This document shows, one piece after another, positions 17,638 through 26,377 of a DNA stretch of 64,000 nt (the stretch's first letter is position 1; each line of letters opens with the position of its first letter). A model generated the notes under the pieces. That model did not search any database and was not told the DNA's origin. It saw only the letters and a program-made list of their open reading frames with translations. The stretch is from Sphingorhabdus_B arenilitoris. Its GTDB lineage: Bacteria > Pseudomonadota > Alphaproteobacteria > Sphingomonadales > Sphingomonadaceae. The stretch is from the NCBI RefSeq assembly GCF_042651485.1, contig NZ_JBHSDH010000013.1, positions 186,001 to 250,000 of the forward strand. Reading direction: 5' to 3'. The translations under genes were made by a program, and so were the position numbers.

Positions 17638-19116
17638 ATGAGCATCAATATCGGTCCACCATTGGTAGATGAATTGCGCCCGAAAATTGCCGTTATCGGT
17701 GTCGGCGGCGCGGGCGGCAATGCCGTTGCCAATATGATCAACGCCAATGTGGAGGGCGTCGATTTCATCGTTGCGAATACCGATGCGCAGGCGCTGAACG
17801 CGTCGGCGGCGGAGCACCGCATCCAACTTGGCCCCGATATTACGCAGGGATTGGGCGCAGGTTCGCGTCCCGAAGTTGGCCGCGCCGCAGCAGAAGAAAC
17901 GATTGAGCAAGTCAAATCGGCAATTCAGGGCGCGCATATGTGCTTTATTGCGGCCGGTATGGGCGGCGGCACCGGCACGGGCGCTGCCCCCGTCATTGCG
18001 CAGGCCGCACGCGAAATGAACATATTGACCGTGGGCGTCATCACCAAACCGTTCCTGTTTGAAGGCGCGCGGCGGATGCGCTCTGCCGAGGCGGGCATTG
18101 ATGAGTTGCAACAGCATGTCGACACATTGATCGTCATACCGAACCAAAATCTGTTCCTTGTCGCGAACCCCAACACCACTTTCAAAGAAGCCTTTTTGCT
18201 GGCCGATGAAGTGTTGCAACAGGGCGTTCGCGGGATCACCGATTTGATGGTGATGCCCGGCCTAATCAACCTCGATTTTGCCGACGTGCGCAGCGTGATG
18301 CATGAAATGGGCAAAGCGATGATGGGCACAGGCGAGGCCGAAGGCGACGGACGCGCTCTTGAAGCTGCCGAAAAAGCAATTGCCAACCCGCTGCTCGATG
18401 GTGTTTCGATGCAAGGTGCAAAAGGCGTGATCGTGTCTATCACCGGCGGCGAAGATATGCGTTTGATGGAAGTGGACGAGGCCGCAAACCATATTCGCGA
18501 GCTGGTCGACCCCGATGCCAATATCATTTGGGGCAGCGCGTTTAACGAAAATCTGCAGGGTAAAATTCGCGTGTCCGTGGTGGCCACGGGTATCGATAGC
18601 GACGCCGTGGCACCAGACACCAGCGCGCGTTCCTTTGCGTTTAACCGGGCGGCACCTGCCGCCGCGCCAGAGCCAGTGGCCGCTCCGCCTGCTGCGCCGG
18701 AACCTGTATCGAGCATTTTCCAGTCGCCTGCCGAAGAAGCCGTTGAGGAAAATGTTGCAGAAACCGAAGCCAGTGAACCGGTAATGGCCGATGATGATAG
18801 CCTGGATTTGGGGCAAGCCGACATCGCCGAGGCGGCCGAGCAACCGGAAACGAGCGATGCAGGCGGCGACGATATGCTTGAACTGGGCGGGGCAGATATG
18901 GCCGAAGCCGAGCCTGCGCCAGAGCCAGAGCAACCCGTCAATGTCGATGCGGAAGCGCCGCGTATTGCCAGCGGCGGCGGCACATTGTTTGAACGCATGT
19001 CGAACCTGTCGCGCGGAATTGCAAATAAGGATGATGATGACGGTGAAGCGCCCAAAGGCGGCGGTTCCGGCGGTTTGAACATTCCGCGTTTCCTCGACCG
19101 TCAGGGGAATAACTGA
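17638..19116 (+). CDS. ftsZ: Cell division protein FtsZ
   Basis: Tubulin-like GTPase that forms the Z ring. The N-terminal IAVIGVGGAGGNAVANM nucleotide loop is followed by the tubulin signature GGGTGTG at residues 109-115. The globular domain ends near residue 320, then comes an acidic, Ala/Pro/Glu-rich linker of about 150 residues, and the conserved C-terminal peptide ends IPRFLDRQ plus three residues, the docking site for FtsA. ATG 17638 has AAGGGGG at 17623-17629. The 107-base gap after ftsA is the only sizeable break in the cluster and probably holds a separate ftsZ promoter. Length is 492 aa. Confidence 0.98.
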   Translation: MSINIGPPLVDELRPKIAVIGVGGAGGNAVANMINANVEGVDFIVANTDAQALNASAAEHRIQLGPDITQGLGAGSRPEVGRAAAEETIEQVKSAIQGAHMCFIAAGMGGGTGTGAAPVIAQAAREMNILTVGVITKPFLFEGARRMRSAEAGIDELQQHVDTLIVIPNQNLFLVANPNTTFKEAFLLADEVLQQGVRGITDLMVMPGLINLDFADVRSVMHEMGKAMMGTGEAEGDGRALEAAEKAIANPLLDGVSMQGAKGVIVSITGGEDMRLMEVDEAANHIRELVDPDANIIWGSAFNENLQGKIRVSVVATGIDSDAVAPDTSARSFAFNRAAPAAAPEPVAAPPAAPEPVSSIFQSPAEEAVEENVAETEASEPVMADDDSLDLGQADIAEAAEQPETSDAGGDDMLELGGADMAEAEPAPEPEQPVNVDAEAPRIASGGGTLFERMSNLSRGIANKDDDDGEAPKGGGSGGLNIPRFLDRQGNN

Positions 19117-19155
19117 CGCTTGATCGTCAACTATTCAGCTTCAATCTGATAAAAG

Positions 19156-19186
19156 CGGCCAGAAGATGATTCTTCTGGTCGTTTTT
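19156..19186 (+). terminator. Rho-independent terminator of the dcw operon
   Basis: CGGCCAGAAGA (19156-19166), a four-base loop and TCTTCTGGTCG (19171-19181) form an 11-bp stem with one G-U pair. TTTTT (19182-19186) follows directly. It sits 40 bases after the ftsZ stop and before the next gene's leader. Confidence 0.9.
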
Positions 19187-19257
19187 GTTGAACCATTGGT
19201 CGCTATCGGTAAAGCTTGGATTGGCGCTTTGCGATCCATTGAGGCAATAGGCAGGAC

Positions 19258-21273
19258 ATGAATGTGATATTATTACGTCCCTTGATGATTTTGGCCCTTG
19301 CGGCTGGATTTACGCCGTTGAGCGCATATGCGCAGGCGGGGCCATCGGCTGCTGAGATCAAGGCATCGAATGAGCGCGAGTTAAATTCCGAATTGCTGCG
19401 CAGCGCGCTGCGCCGCATTGCGTCGCGGCCTACCGATGTTGATGCGCTGGTTGATGCGGGCAATGCCGCGCTGGCACTGCAGGATGCGAATGCGGCGCTG
19501 AATTTTTTCACGCGTGCCAATGGTTTACAACCCAATGATGGCCGGATCAAGCTGGGCCTCGCCACAGCCAGCGTGCGGACCGAAAACCCGTTTGAGGCGC
19601 TGCGCTATTTTGATGAGGCCGTGAAATTGGGCATTTCCGACCGCACCGCCGCTGCCGACCGCGCCGTCGCCTTTGACCTGTTAGGCAATTTTGACCGGGC
19701 GCAGCAGGATTATGCGCTCGCCCGAACGGCGGATAATTCGGAAGCGTTGGCGATTAAGCAGGCGGTTTCCTTGTCGCTATCAGGCAAGGCCAAAGAAGCC
19801 GACGCCATGCTGCTGCCCTATCTGCAAAATAATTCTGGTGAGGCATGGCGGGCGCGGGCATTTATGTTGGCGGCGCGCGGTGACACCCGCGAATCGGTAC
19901 GGGTAACACAAGGGTTTATGGATCCTAATTCGGCGAGCCGGTTTGAGCCCTTTTTGCGCAAAATGCCGGAACTGACCGGGGCGCAGCAAGCAGCCGCCAT
20001 CTATTTTGGCCATTTTCCGGCACGTAATATTGGCCGGGACAGCCCCGAAATTAGGGATACAGCGTCGCGTTATGCCGCAGCCGATCCGCAGCCAAAGGGT
20101 AATAATCGCTTGATCCCAGCAGGAAAGCCGCTCGGAAAAAATGAAGCTGCGCCGGTTCAGGCGGCAGCGACCAGCCCTGCTGCTGCCGCTACTGTGCCTT
20201 CAATATCTCCAGCCGCCGCTGCGCCGAAAGTGGCTACACTGCCTGCCAATAACCGTTCAGGTGCGATCACTTCGGCGGCGGGCGGTAGTTTCAAAAATGA
20301 TGTGGCCCGAACGCGCATATTGGCCGCCGAACAGGCCGCAAATAGCCTAAGCCTCGTTCAAACGCCGCCGCCATTTGGCAGTGCGCCAGGAACGCAGGGC
20401 GGCAATATAGCTGCGGTCGGCCCAAGCAATGGCCGGTTGATCTTGCCGCGCATGCCGGTCATCCAAAATGGCGTTGCGGTCAGGACCAATGATGCTGCGC
20501 CAGCGGCCCCGCAAGCTGCTCCTGCCGCCAATACCCAAAACGCGCTTCCGCAAGCCGCAGAGGTAGCGCCGTCCATAGCTGCATCGCCGCTGCCATCCAC
20601 AGCTGCATCGCCGCCGGCGCCGATCGCCGCATCGGCACCGTCAACCGACAGCGTTCCTTCGGTCGATAATTTTCAGCCGAAATTGGCACAGGCAGAGATA
20701 CCGGCACCGGCACCGGCACAGCTTCCCGCTGCACCGCCAGTTGAAAGCTCACCCGTTGGTAACGCCCCAACACTGGCCGCTCCGCCTTCCGTTGCGAGCG
20801 AAAAGCCGGCGGACGTACCAAAATCATTTGACTTGGGCGCGATTGTGGATGCCATCGAAGTGCCCGCAAGCGAGAAAAAGCCAAGCGTAACTCCGGTTGA
20901 TCTCAGCAAAATTAAAGTGGCGAGCGCGCCGCCGCCCAACCCGAAACCGGCGGTAAAACCGGCTGAACCGGCAAAGTCCAAAGATACCAAATCACCTGCC
21001 GAAACATATCCGGCGCGAACCTGGGTACAGATTGCGACTGGTGAAGTGTCGGCATTTAAGGGCGATATGCGCCGTCATACCGGAAAAAATCCGGATTTAT
21101 TCAAAGGTATGGCAGGATGGTCGTCGCCTTGGAAAAATCTGAATCGGCTCGTTATCGGTCCGTTTGATGATTTGAAAGCGGCTCGCAAATGGGAGTCCGA
21201 TTTCCGGGCGGCGGGCGGCGATGGATTTGTCTGGCAAAGCGGTGACGGCACGGTTGTCGAAAAGCTGAAATAG
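19258..21273 (+). CDS. TPR- and SPOR-domain envelope protein
   Basis: A secreted protein likely acting in the periplasm. A signal peptide (cleavage near the AYAQA at about residue 21-25) precedes a tetratricopeptide-like helical region (about 40-250). A long Ala/Pro-rich, low-complexity linker (about 290-590) comes next, and the C-terminus (about 595-671, from TWVQIATGEVSAFKGD) looks like a SPOR domain, which binds denuded septal glycan. Its place right after the dcw cluster fits a role at the division site, but that is inference. Transcribed separately, since a terminator lies in front of it. 671 aa. Confidence 0.75.
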   Translation: MNVILLRPLMILALAAGFTPLSAYAQAGPSAAEIKASNERELNSELLRSALRRIASRPTDVDALVDAGNAALALQDANAALNFFTRANGLQPNDGRIKLGLATASVRTENPFEALRYFDEAVKLGISDRTAAADRAVAFDLLGNFDRAQQDYALARTADNSEALAIKQAVSLSLSGKAKEADAMLLPYLQNNSGEAWRARAFMLAARGDTRESVRVTQGFMDPNSASRFEPFLRKMPELTGAQQAAAIYFGHFPARNIGRDSPEIRDTASRYAAADPQPKGNNRLIPAGKPLGKNEAAPVQAAATSPAAAATVPSISPAAAAPKVATLPANNRSGAITSAAGGSFKNDVARTRILAAEQAANSLSLVQTPPPFGSAPGTQGGNIAAVGPSNGRLILPRMPVIQNGVAVRTNDAAPAAPQAAPAANTQNALPQAAEVAPSIAASPLPSTAASPPAPIAASAPSTDSVPSVDNFQPKLAQAEIPAPAPAQLPAAPPVESSPVGNAPTLAAPPSVASEKPADVPKSFDLGAIVDAIEVPASEKKPSVTPVDLSKIKVASAPPPNPKPAVKPAEPAKSKDTKSPAETYPARTWVQIATGEVSAFKGDMRRHTGKNPDLFKGMAGWSSPWKNLNRLVIGPFDDLKAARKWESDFRAAGGDGFVWQSGDGTVVEKLK

Positions 21274-21317
21274 GCTCTAGCCGCTACACCGTCATTGCGG
21301 CATAGGCTTTGGCTATT

Positions 21318-22481
21318 ATGACGCCCACGACCCTTGCGACCGCCCCTTATGCCTGTCACCCCGATGAAAGCCGGGGACGGCCGCACCGGGAAGCGGGCAG
21401 CGATGTGCGCGGCCCTCGCAATATATTCCAACGCGACCGTGACCGGATTATTCACAGCATTTCTTTTCGCCGTTTGCGCCACAAAACGCAGGTGTTCGTC
21501 TCGCCCGATGGTGACCATTACCGCGTGCGCCTGACCCATAGTTTGGAGGTCGCGCAGATTGGCCGGACGATCGCACGGGCGCTGGGTTTGAACGAGGATT
21601 TAACCGAGGCGCTGTGCCTTGCCCACGATATTGGCCATCCGCCTTTCGGCCATGCGGGTGAAGATGCCCTGGAAGCAGCACTGCAACCGTATGGCGGGTT
21701 TGACCACAATGCGCAGACGCTGCGCACCTTGATGAAACTGGATTCGCCCTATCCGTTATGGCCGGGGTTAAATCTCAGCTGGGAATTGCTGGAGGGGTTG
21801 GCCAAGCATAATGGGCCAGTGGACAATCCGGGATGGGCGCTGAAAGAGGCGAATGATAGCTTTGACCTGAACCTATCCCAATGGTCGTCGCTGGAGGCGC
21901 AGATTGCGGCGGTGGCCGATGATATTGCCTATGATAATCACGATATTGACGATGGCATCCGCGCCGGGCTGCTGTCGGTGGAACAGCTATGCGAACTGCC
22001 CTTTGTTGCAGAGAGGTGGCAGGGGATATTGGCCCGTTATCCGGGCGTTGCAGCAGGCCGGTTGCTACCCGAATTGGTGCGCGAACAAATTGGTGTGATG
22101 GTCAATGATGTGATCGCCGCGACGCAGCAGCGTATATCCGAAACCGGCGTGATCAACGCCGATGATATTCGCCAAGCCGGACAAATGATCGGAGGATTTT
22201 CCCCGCAAATGGCCGAGCAGGAGCGGTCGTTGAAAAAATTTATGTATGCAAATCTATATCATCATCCCACGCAGGTCGATGCCGCCGCACGGGCGCGCAA
22301 GATCATAGAGGCGCTTTATGGTGCCTATATGGAGCGCGCCGATTGCTTGCCAGCCGAATGGCGAGCTGGCCTGCCCACGGATGAGCCAAAGCGCAGCCGC
22401 TATATCGCGGATTTCCTTGCGGGGATGACCGACCGTTATGCCGAAAATCGCTATTGTGAACTATTTGGAGAGCAGCCGTGA
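21318..22481 (+). CDS. dGTP triphosphohydrolase-like HD protein
   Basis: HD-superfamily hydrolase of the deoxyguanosinetriphosphate triphosphohydrolase-like family, which cleaves dNTPs to nucleoside and triphosphate. The metal-binding residues are visible in the segments RLTHSLEVAQIGR and AHDIGHPPFGHAGEDAL, with a downstream Asp in VADDIAYDNHDIDDG. Length (387 aa) matches the shorter alphaproteobacterial type. ATG 21318 is chosen over an in-frame TTG at 21309. Its stop overlaps the GTG of the next gene, so the two are coupled. Substrate preference cannot be read from sequence. Confidence 0.9.
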   Translation: MTPTTLATAPYACHPDESRGRPHREAGSDVRGPRNIFQRDRDRIIHSISFRRLRHKTQVFVSPDGDHYRVRLTHSLEVAQIGRTIARALGLNEDLTEALCLAHDIGHPPFGHAGEDALEAALQPYGGFDHNAQTLRTLMKLDSPYPLWPGLNLSWELLEGLAKHNGPVDNPGWALKEANDSFDLNLSQWSSLEAQIAAVADDIAYDNHDIDDGIRAGLLSVEQLCELPFVAERWQGILARYPGVAAGRLLPELVREQIGVMVNDVIAATQQRISETGVINADDIRQAGQMIGGFSPQMAEQERSLKKFMYANLYHHPTQVDAAARARKIIEALYGAYMERADCLPAEWRAGLPTDEPKRSRYIADFLAGMTDRYAENRYCELFGEQP

Positions 22482-23164
22482 CCAAGAGGATATTGATCGT
22501 CGGTGCAACTGGCCTGGTCGGGCGGCATTTGACGGAAATCCTGGCGCAATATCGGCCGCAATATGACATTCATATCCTCATCCGCCGCGCTTTGGGGCCA
22601 GATGAGCCCGCTTTTCCGGTGAATATCACCGTGCATATCGCCCCGCCCGAAGAATGGAGCGCGCAAATAGCACAGATTAAACCGGACGCCGCGGCATCCT
22701 GCCTTGGCACGACGATCCGCGATGCAGGGTCGCAGGCGGCATTTCGCGCGGTTGATCTGGAACTGGTTGCCGATGTTGCGCAAGCCGCGAAAACCGCCGG
22801 ATGCGGGCATTTCCTGTCCGTCTCCTCGCTGAGCGCCAATAGCAAGGCGGCGCTATTCTATATGCGCACCAAGGGTGAGGCGGAGGATGCGATCCGCGCC
22901 TGCGGTTTTGCCCGCACCGATATAATGCAGCCCGGCCTGCTGCGCGGGGACCGGCGAGGACCGGTGCGCTATGCCGAAAATTTTGCCGCAATCATCAGCC
23001 CGCTGTCCGATATGATGCTATGGGGAGCGATGCGCAAATATCGTTCCATTGCGGGGCGCGATGTGGCCAGGGCGATGGCGGCGTTATTGGCGGAAGAAGG
23101 CGCAGGCGATTTCATCCACACCCATGACGATATAGTGCGCTTCGCAGCAAAAATCGGGGGATAA
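22478..23164 (+). CDS. NAD(P)-binding atypical short-chain dehydrogenase-like protein
   Basis: Rossmann-fold protein with the dinucleotide-binding GATGLVGRHL at about residues 9-18 and a possible YxxxK (YMRTK) near residue 128. It resembles the NAD(P)H-binding / TIP30-like atypical SDR group; members are oxidoreductases or regulators of unknown substrate. 228 aa. The GTG start overlaps the dGTPase-like gene's stop (GTGA). It is the last gene before the glycine riboswitch. Confidence 0.75.
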   Translation: MTKRILIVGATGLVGRHLTEILAQYRPQYDIHILIRRALGPDEPAFPVNITVHIAPPEEWSAQIAQIKPDAAASCLGTTIRDAGSQAAFRAVDLELVADVAQAAKTAGCGHFLSVSSLSANSKAALFYMRTKGEAEDAIRACGFARTDIMQPGLLRGDRRGPVRYAENFAAIISPLSDMMLWGAMRKYRSIAGRDVARAMAALLAEEGAGDFIHTHDDIVRFAAKIGG

Positions 23165-23223
23165 GGCTTTCGCCTAATTGACTCTCGCGGCGGCAGGCGT
23201 CATTGCCGAATCAATCGCAGGCA

Positions 23224-23404
23224 GTGCGGGAGAGCCTGCGGCCTTGTCCGCAGCGCCGAAGGAGCAACCGCCCCGGAATCTCTCAGGCAAACGGACCGCT
23301 GCTGTCACGTGCGATTCTCTGGAAAGCGCTCCAAGTTGGGGCCACCGAAGGGGTAAGTGCGCCGCAAGGCAAGCGAAAGCTCTCAGGTATAAGTGACAGA
23401 GGGG
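23224..23404 (+). promoter_or_regulatory. Tandem glycine riboswitch controlling the gcv operon
   Basis: Two glycine aptamers lie in series. Aptamer I (about 23224-23300) has GCGGGAGAG, CCGAAGGAGCAACCGCCCC and CTCTCAGGCAAACGGACCG. Aptamer II (about 23308-23404) has ATTCTCTGGAAAGC, CCACCGAAGGGGTAAGTGC and GCTCTCAGGTATAAGTGACA. These match the known consensus, and the linker is very short. The remaining ~58 bases to the gcvT start form the expression platform, carrying the gcvT ribosome-binding site GGAG at 23453-23456. Glycine binding would be expected to switch the operon on. Confidence 0.93.
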
Positions 23405-23462
23405 GCAGCGCGCTGGGCATTTCCGCCCTGCGTGGCTGTTACTCTTATGCCCGGAGAATGAT

Positions 23463-24593
23463 GTGCACGACTACGATGAAATGCCTCCCATCGAAATACT
23501 CGATCTGCCCTTAAATGACTGGCACCGGGCGCAGGGCGCGCGGATGGTCGAGTTTGCGGGCTATCATATGCCGATCCAATATGAAGGTATCATGGCCGAA
23601 CATAGCTGGACGCGGACCAATGCTGGACTGTTCGATGTATCGCATATGGGGCAGTTGATGCTGTCGGGCGATGGCGCGGCGCAGGCGCTGGAACGGTTGG
23701 TCCCTGGCGATATCAGCGCGCTGGGCGAAGGGCGAATGCGCTACTCGCTGCTGCTGGCCGAGGATGGCGGGATCTTGGACGATATGATGGTGACCAACAC
23801 GCCGATGGGTTTGTATCTGGTCGTCAACGGCGCAGTGAAACACGAAGATATGGGCTATCTTCGCAGTGAGTTACCCGATGAAGTTACCATCAATTATATG
23901 GATGACCGGGCGCTATTGGCGCTGCAAGGGCCAAAGGCGGTGGATGCGCTCGCTCGCCTGATCCCACGCGCGGCGGGCCTGTATTTTATGGAAGCAGACA
24001 GCTTCATTTGGGGCGAGCACCCCCTGTGGATCAGCCGTTCGGGCTATACGGGCGAGGATGGTTTTGAAATCTCCGTCCCCGCCGATATTGTGCAGCAATT
24101 GACCGAGGCGCTGTGTGAGCAGCCGGAGGTTAAGCCCATCGGCCTTGGCGCGCGCGATTCGCTGCGGCTGGAGGCGGGGCTGCCGCTTTACGGGCATGAT
24201 CTTGATCCCGCGATTGATCCGGTGCAGGGCGATCTGGCCTTTGCGATATCTAAAACCCGCCGCGCAGAGGGCGGATTTTGCGGGTGCGAGCGGATATTGG
24301 CAGCGTTGACGGATGGTGCTGACAAGAAACGCGTGGGCTTTGCCGTGGAAGGCCGTATGCCAGTGCGCGAAGGAGCGCCGATATTCGCAGAGGGCAATCA
24401 GGTCGGCGTGATGACATCGGGCGGTTTTGCCCCCTCCGTTGGCGCGCCCATCGCCATGGGCTATGTCGCAACCGCGCATAGCCAAGCGGGCACCGAATTA
24501 GAGGCGGAGGTGCGAGGTAAGCGAATTGCCGTGACCGTCGCCAAAATGCCTTTCATCGCTCATAATTATCACAGAAGAGGAAAAGCCCAATGA
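23463..24593 (+). CDS. gcvT: Glycine cleavage system T protein (aminomethyltransferase)
   Basis: T protein takes the aminomethyl group from lipoylated H protein and transfers the one-carbon unit to tetrahydrofolate, releasing ammonia. Visible blocks are FAGYHMPIQYEGIMAEH, LFDVSHMGQ, SRSGYTGEDGFEI and LGARDSLRLEAGLPLYG. GTG 23463 is preferred because GGAG lies six bases upstream; the ATG at 23481 would be 24 bases away from it. 376 aa. The stop overlaps the gcvH ATG. Confidence 0.95.
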   Translation: MHDYDEMPPIEILDLPLNDWHRAQGARMVEFAGYHMPIQYEGIMAEHSWTRTNAGLFDVSHMGQLMLSGDGAAQALERLVPGDISALGEGRMRYSLLLAEDGGILDDMMVTNTPMGLYLVVNGAVKHEDMGYLRSELPDEVTINYMDDRALLALQGPKAVDALARLIPRAAGLYFMEADSFIWGEHPLWISRSGYTGEDGFEISVPADIVQQLTEALCEQPEVKPIGLGARDSLRLEAGLPLYGHDLDPAIDPVQGDLAFAISKTRRAEGGFCGCERILAALTDGADKKRVGFAVEGRMPVREGAPIFAEGNQVGVMTSGGFAPSVGAPIAMGYVATAHSQAGTELEAEVRGKRIAVTVAKMPFIAHNYHRRGKAQ

Positions 24594-24961
24594 GCCGCTA
24601 TTTTACCGAAGAACATGAATGGATTGATGTGGACGGCGATGTCGCCACCGTTGGCATTACCGATTATGCCCAGGAACAATTAGGCGATATTGTTTTTGCA
24701 GAGGTTCCCGCATCCGGCACACAGCTGAAAAAAGGCGGCGATGCTGCAGTGGTCGAATCGGTAAAGGCCGCATCCGACGTCTACGCGCCGGTCAGCGGTG
24801 AAGTGCTGGAGGGGAATGACGCGCTGGAAGGCGACCCGGCACTGGTCAATAGCGATCCCGAAGGCGAAGGCTGGTTCTTCAAACTGACGCTGAGCGATCC
24901 GTCGGAGCTGGAAGGTTTGATGAGTGCAGATGCGTATAAGGCATTTGTTGACGGGCTGTAA
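24590..24961 (+). CDS. gcvH: Glycine cleavage system H protein
   Basis: Small lipoyl carrier that shuttles the aminomethyl intermediate between P, T and L proteins. The lipoylated lysine is K59 in ESVKAASD. Length (123 aa) is typical. It overlaps gcvT by four bases (ATGA). Downstream, ATTATTC (24976-24982) and GAATAAT (24993-24999) can form an AT-rich hairpin before gcvPA. Confidence 0.97.
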   Translation: MSRYFTEEHEWIDVDGDVATVGITDYAQEQLGDIVFAEVPASGTQLKKGGDAAVVESVKAASDVYAPVSGEVLEGNDALEGDPALVNSDPEGEGWFFKLTLSDPSELEGLMSADAYKAFVDGL

Positions 24962-25018
24962 TAGGAAGGGCGGATATTATTCGATATTGTTTGAATAATC
25001 ACCCATAAGGAATTGAAA

Positions 25019-26377
25019 ATGCGTTATTTACCCCTGACCGATACCGACCGCAGCGCGATGCTGGGCGTGATTGGCGCAAAGAATATAGATGACCTGTTCG
25101 TGGATGTACCCGAAACTGCGCGGCTGTCTGGGCCGATCGAAGGATTGCCCATGCATGCCAGTGAAATGGCGGTCGAGCGGCATTTCTCCGCATTGGCCCG
25201 TCAAAATATGGCGGCGGGGCATCATCCCTTCTTTCTGGGCGCAGGGGCCTATAAGCATCATGTTCCGGCCAGCGTTGACCATATCATTCAACGCGGAGAA
25301 TTCCTGACCGCTTACACCCCGTATCAGCCCGAAATTGCGCAAGGCACGCTGCAAATGCTGTTTGAGTTTCAGACACAGGTCGCGCGGCTATTTGGCTGCG
25401 ATGTGGCCAACGCATCGATGTATGATGGTTCGACGGCATGCTGGGAAGCGATCAGCATGGCGGGACGCGTGACGAAACGCAGCAAGGCAGTGCTGTCATC
25501 CGGCCTCCATCCCCATTATGTCAGCGTCGCGGGCACCATGGCGCGTTTCACCGGCGATACCTTGCTTTCGGCCCAGCCCGAAATGACGGCGCAAGGTGAT
25601 GCAGACCGGCTATTGGCGGCAATCGACGGCGACACCAGCTGCGTCGTGGTGCAATATCCCGATATATTAGGACGGATAGAGGATATGTCCGCCATCGCCG
25701 CAAAAGCGCATGAATATGGCGCTCTGCTGATCGCGGTGGTGACGGAGCCAGTGGCTTTGGGCGCGATTAAGTCGCCGGGCGAAATGGGCGCGGATATTGT
25801 CGTGGGTGAAGGGCAATCGATTGGTGTCGGCCTGCAATTTGGTGGACCTTATGTGGGGTTATTTGCCTGTAAGCAAAAATTTGTCCGGCAAATGCCCGGC
25901 CGCCTGTGCGGGGAAACGGTCGATGCCGAGGGCAAACGCGGCTTTGTCCTGACGCTATCGACCCGTGAACAGCATATTCGCCGCGAAAAAGCGACATCGA
26001 ATATCTGCACCAATAGCGGGCTGTGCGCATTGGCCTTCAGCGTGCATATGACTTTGCTGGGTGAAAAGGGACTTCGCGATCTTGCGACGCTCAATCATGG
26101 CCTCGCCGTGCAAACCGCCGACCGTTTGGCGCAGATTGATGGTGTCGAGGTCATAAATAAAAGCTTTTTCAACGAATTTACGGTGAAACTTAATAAACCG
26201 TCTCGGGACATTGTCCGCGATTTGGCCGACCGAAAAATCCTCGGCGGTGTGTCGCTGGGCCGGTTATATCCGGGTGAGGCAGCACTGGAAAACGGGTTGC
26301 TGATCGCTGTGACCGAACTTGCCACCGAAGAGGGGATCGAGGCGTTGGCGCAGAATTTAGAGGAGTTGTTGGCATGA
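25019..26377 (+). CDS. gcvPA: Glycine dehydrogenase (decarboxylating) subunit 1
   Basis: N-terminal half of P protein in organisms with a split enzyme; it pairs with GcvPB to decarboxylate glycine. Family blocks include HHPFFLGAGAYKHHVPASVD, TAYTPYQPEIAQGTLQMLFE and SMYDGSTACWEA. ATG 25019 has AAGGAA at 25007-25012; a TTG at 25013 would fall on that site. 452 aa. The stop overlaps the gcvPB ATG at 26374. The lipoamide dehydrogenase (L protein) gene is not in the window. Confidence 0.95.
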   Translation: MRYLPLTDTDRSAMLGVIGAKNIDDLFVDVPETARLSGPIEGLPMHASEMAVERHFSALARQNMAAGHHPFFLGAGAYKHHVPASVDHIIQRGEFLTAYTPYQPEIAQGTLQMLFEFQTQVARLFGCDVANASMYDGSTACWEAISMAGRVTKRSKAVLSSGLHPHYVSVAGTMARFTGDTLLSAQPEMTAQGDADRLLAAIDGDTSCVVVQYPDILGRIEDMSAIAAKAHEYGALLIAVVTEPVALGAIKSPGEMGADIVVGEGQSIGVGLQFGGPYVGLFACKQKFVRQMPGRLCGETVDAEGKRGFVLTLSTREQHIRREKATSNICTNSGLCALAFSVHMTLLGEKGLRDLATLNHGLAVQTADRLAQIDGVEVINKSFFNEFTVKLNKPSRDIVRDLADRKILGGVSLGRLYPGEAALENGLLIAVTELATEEGIEALAQNLEELLA

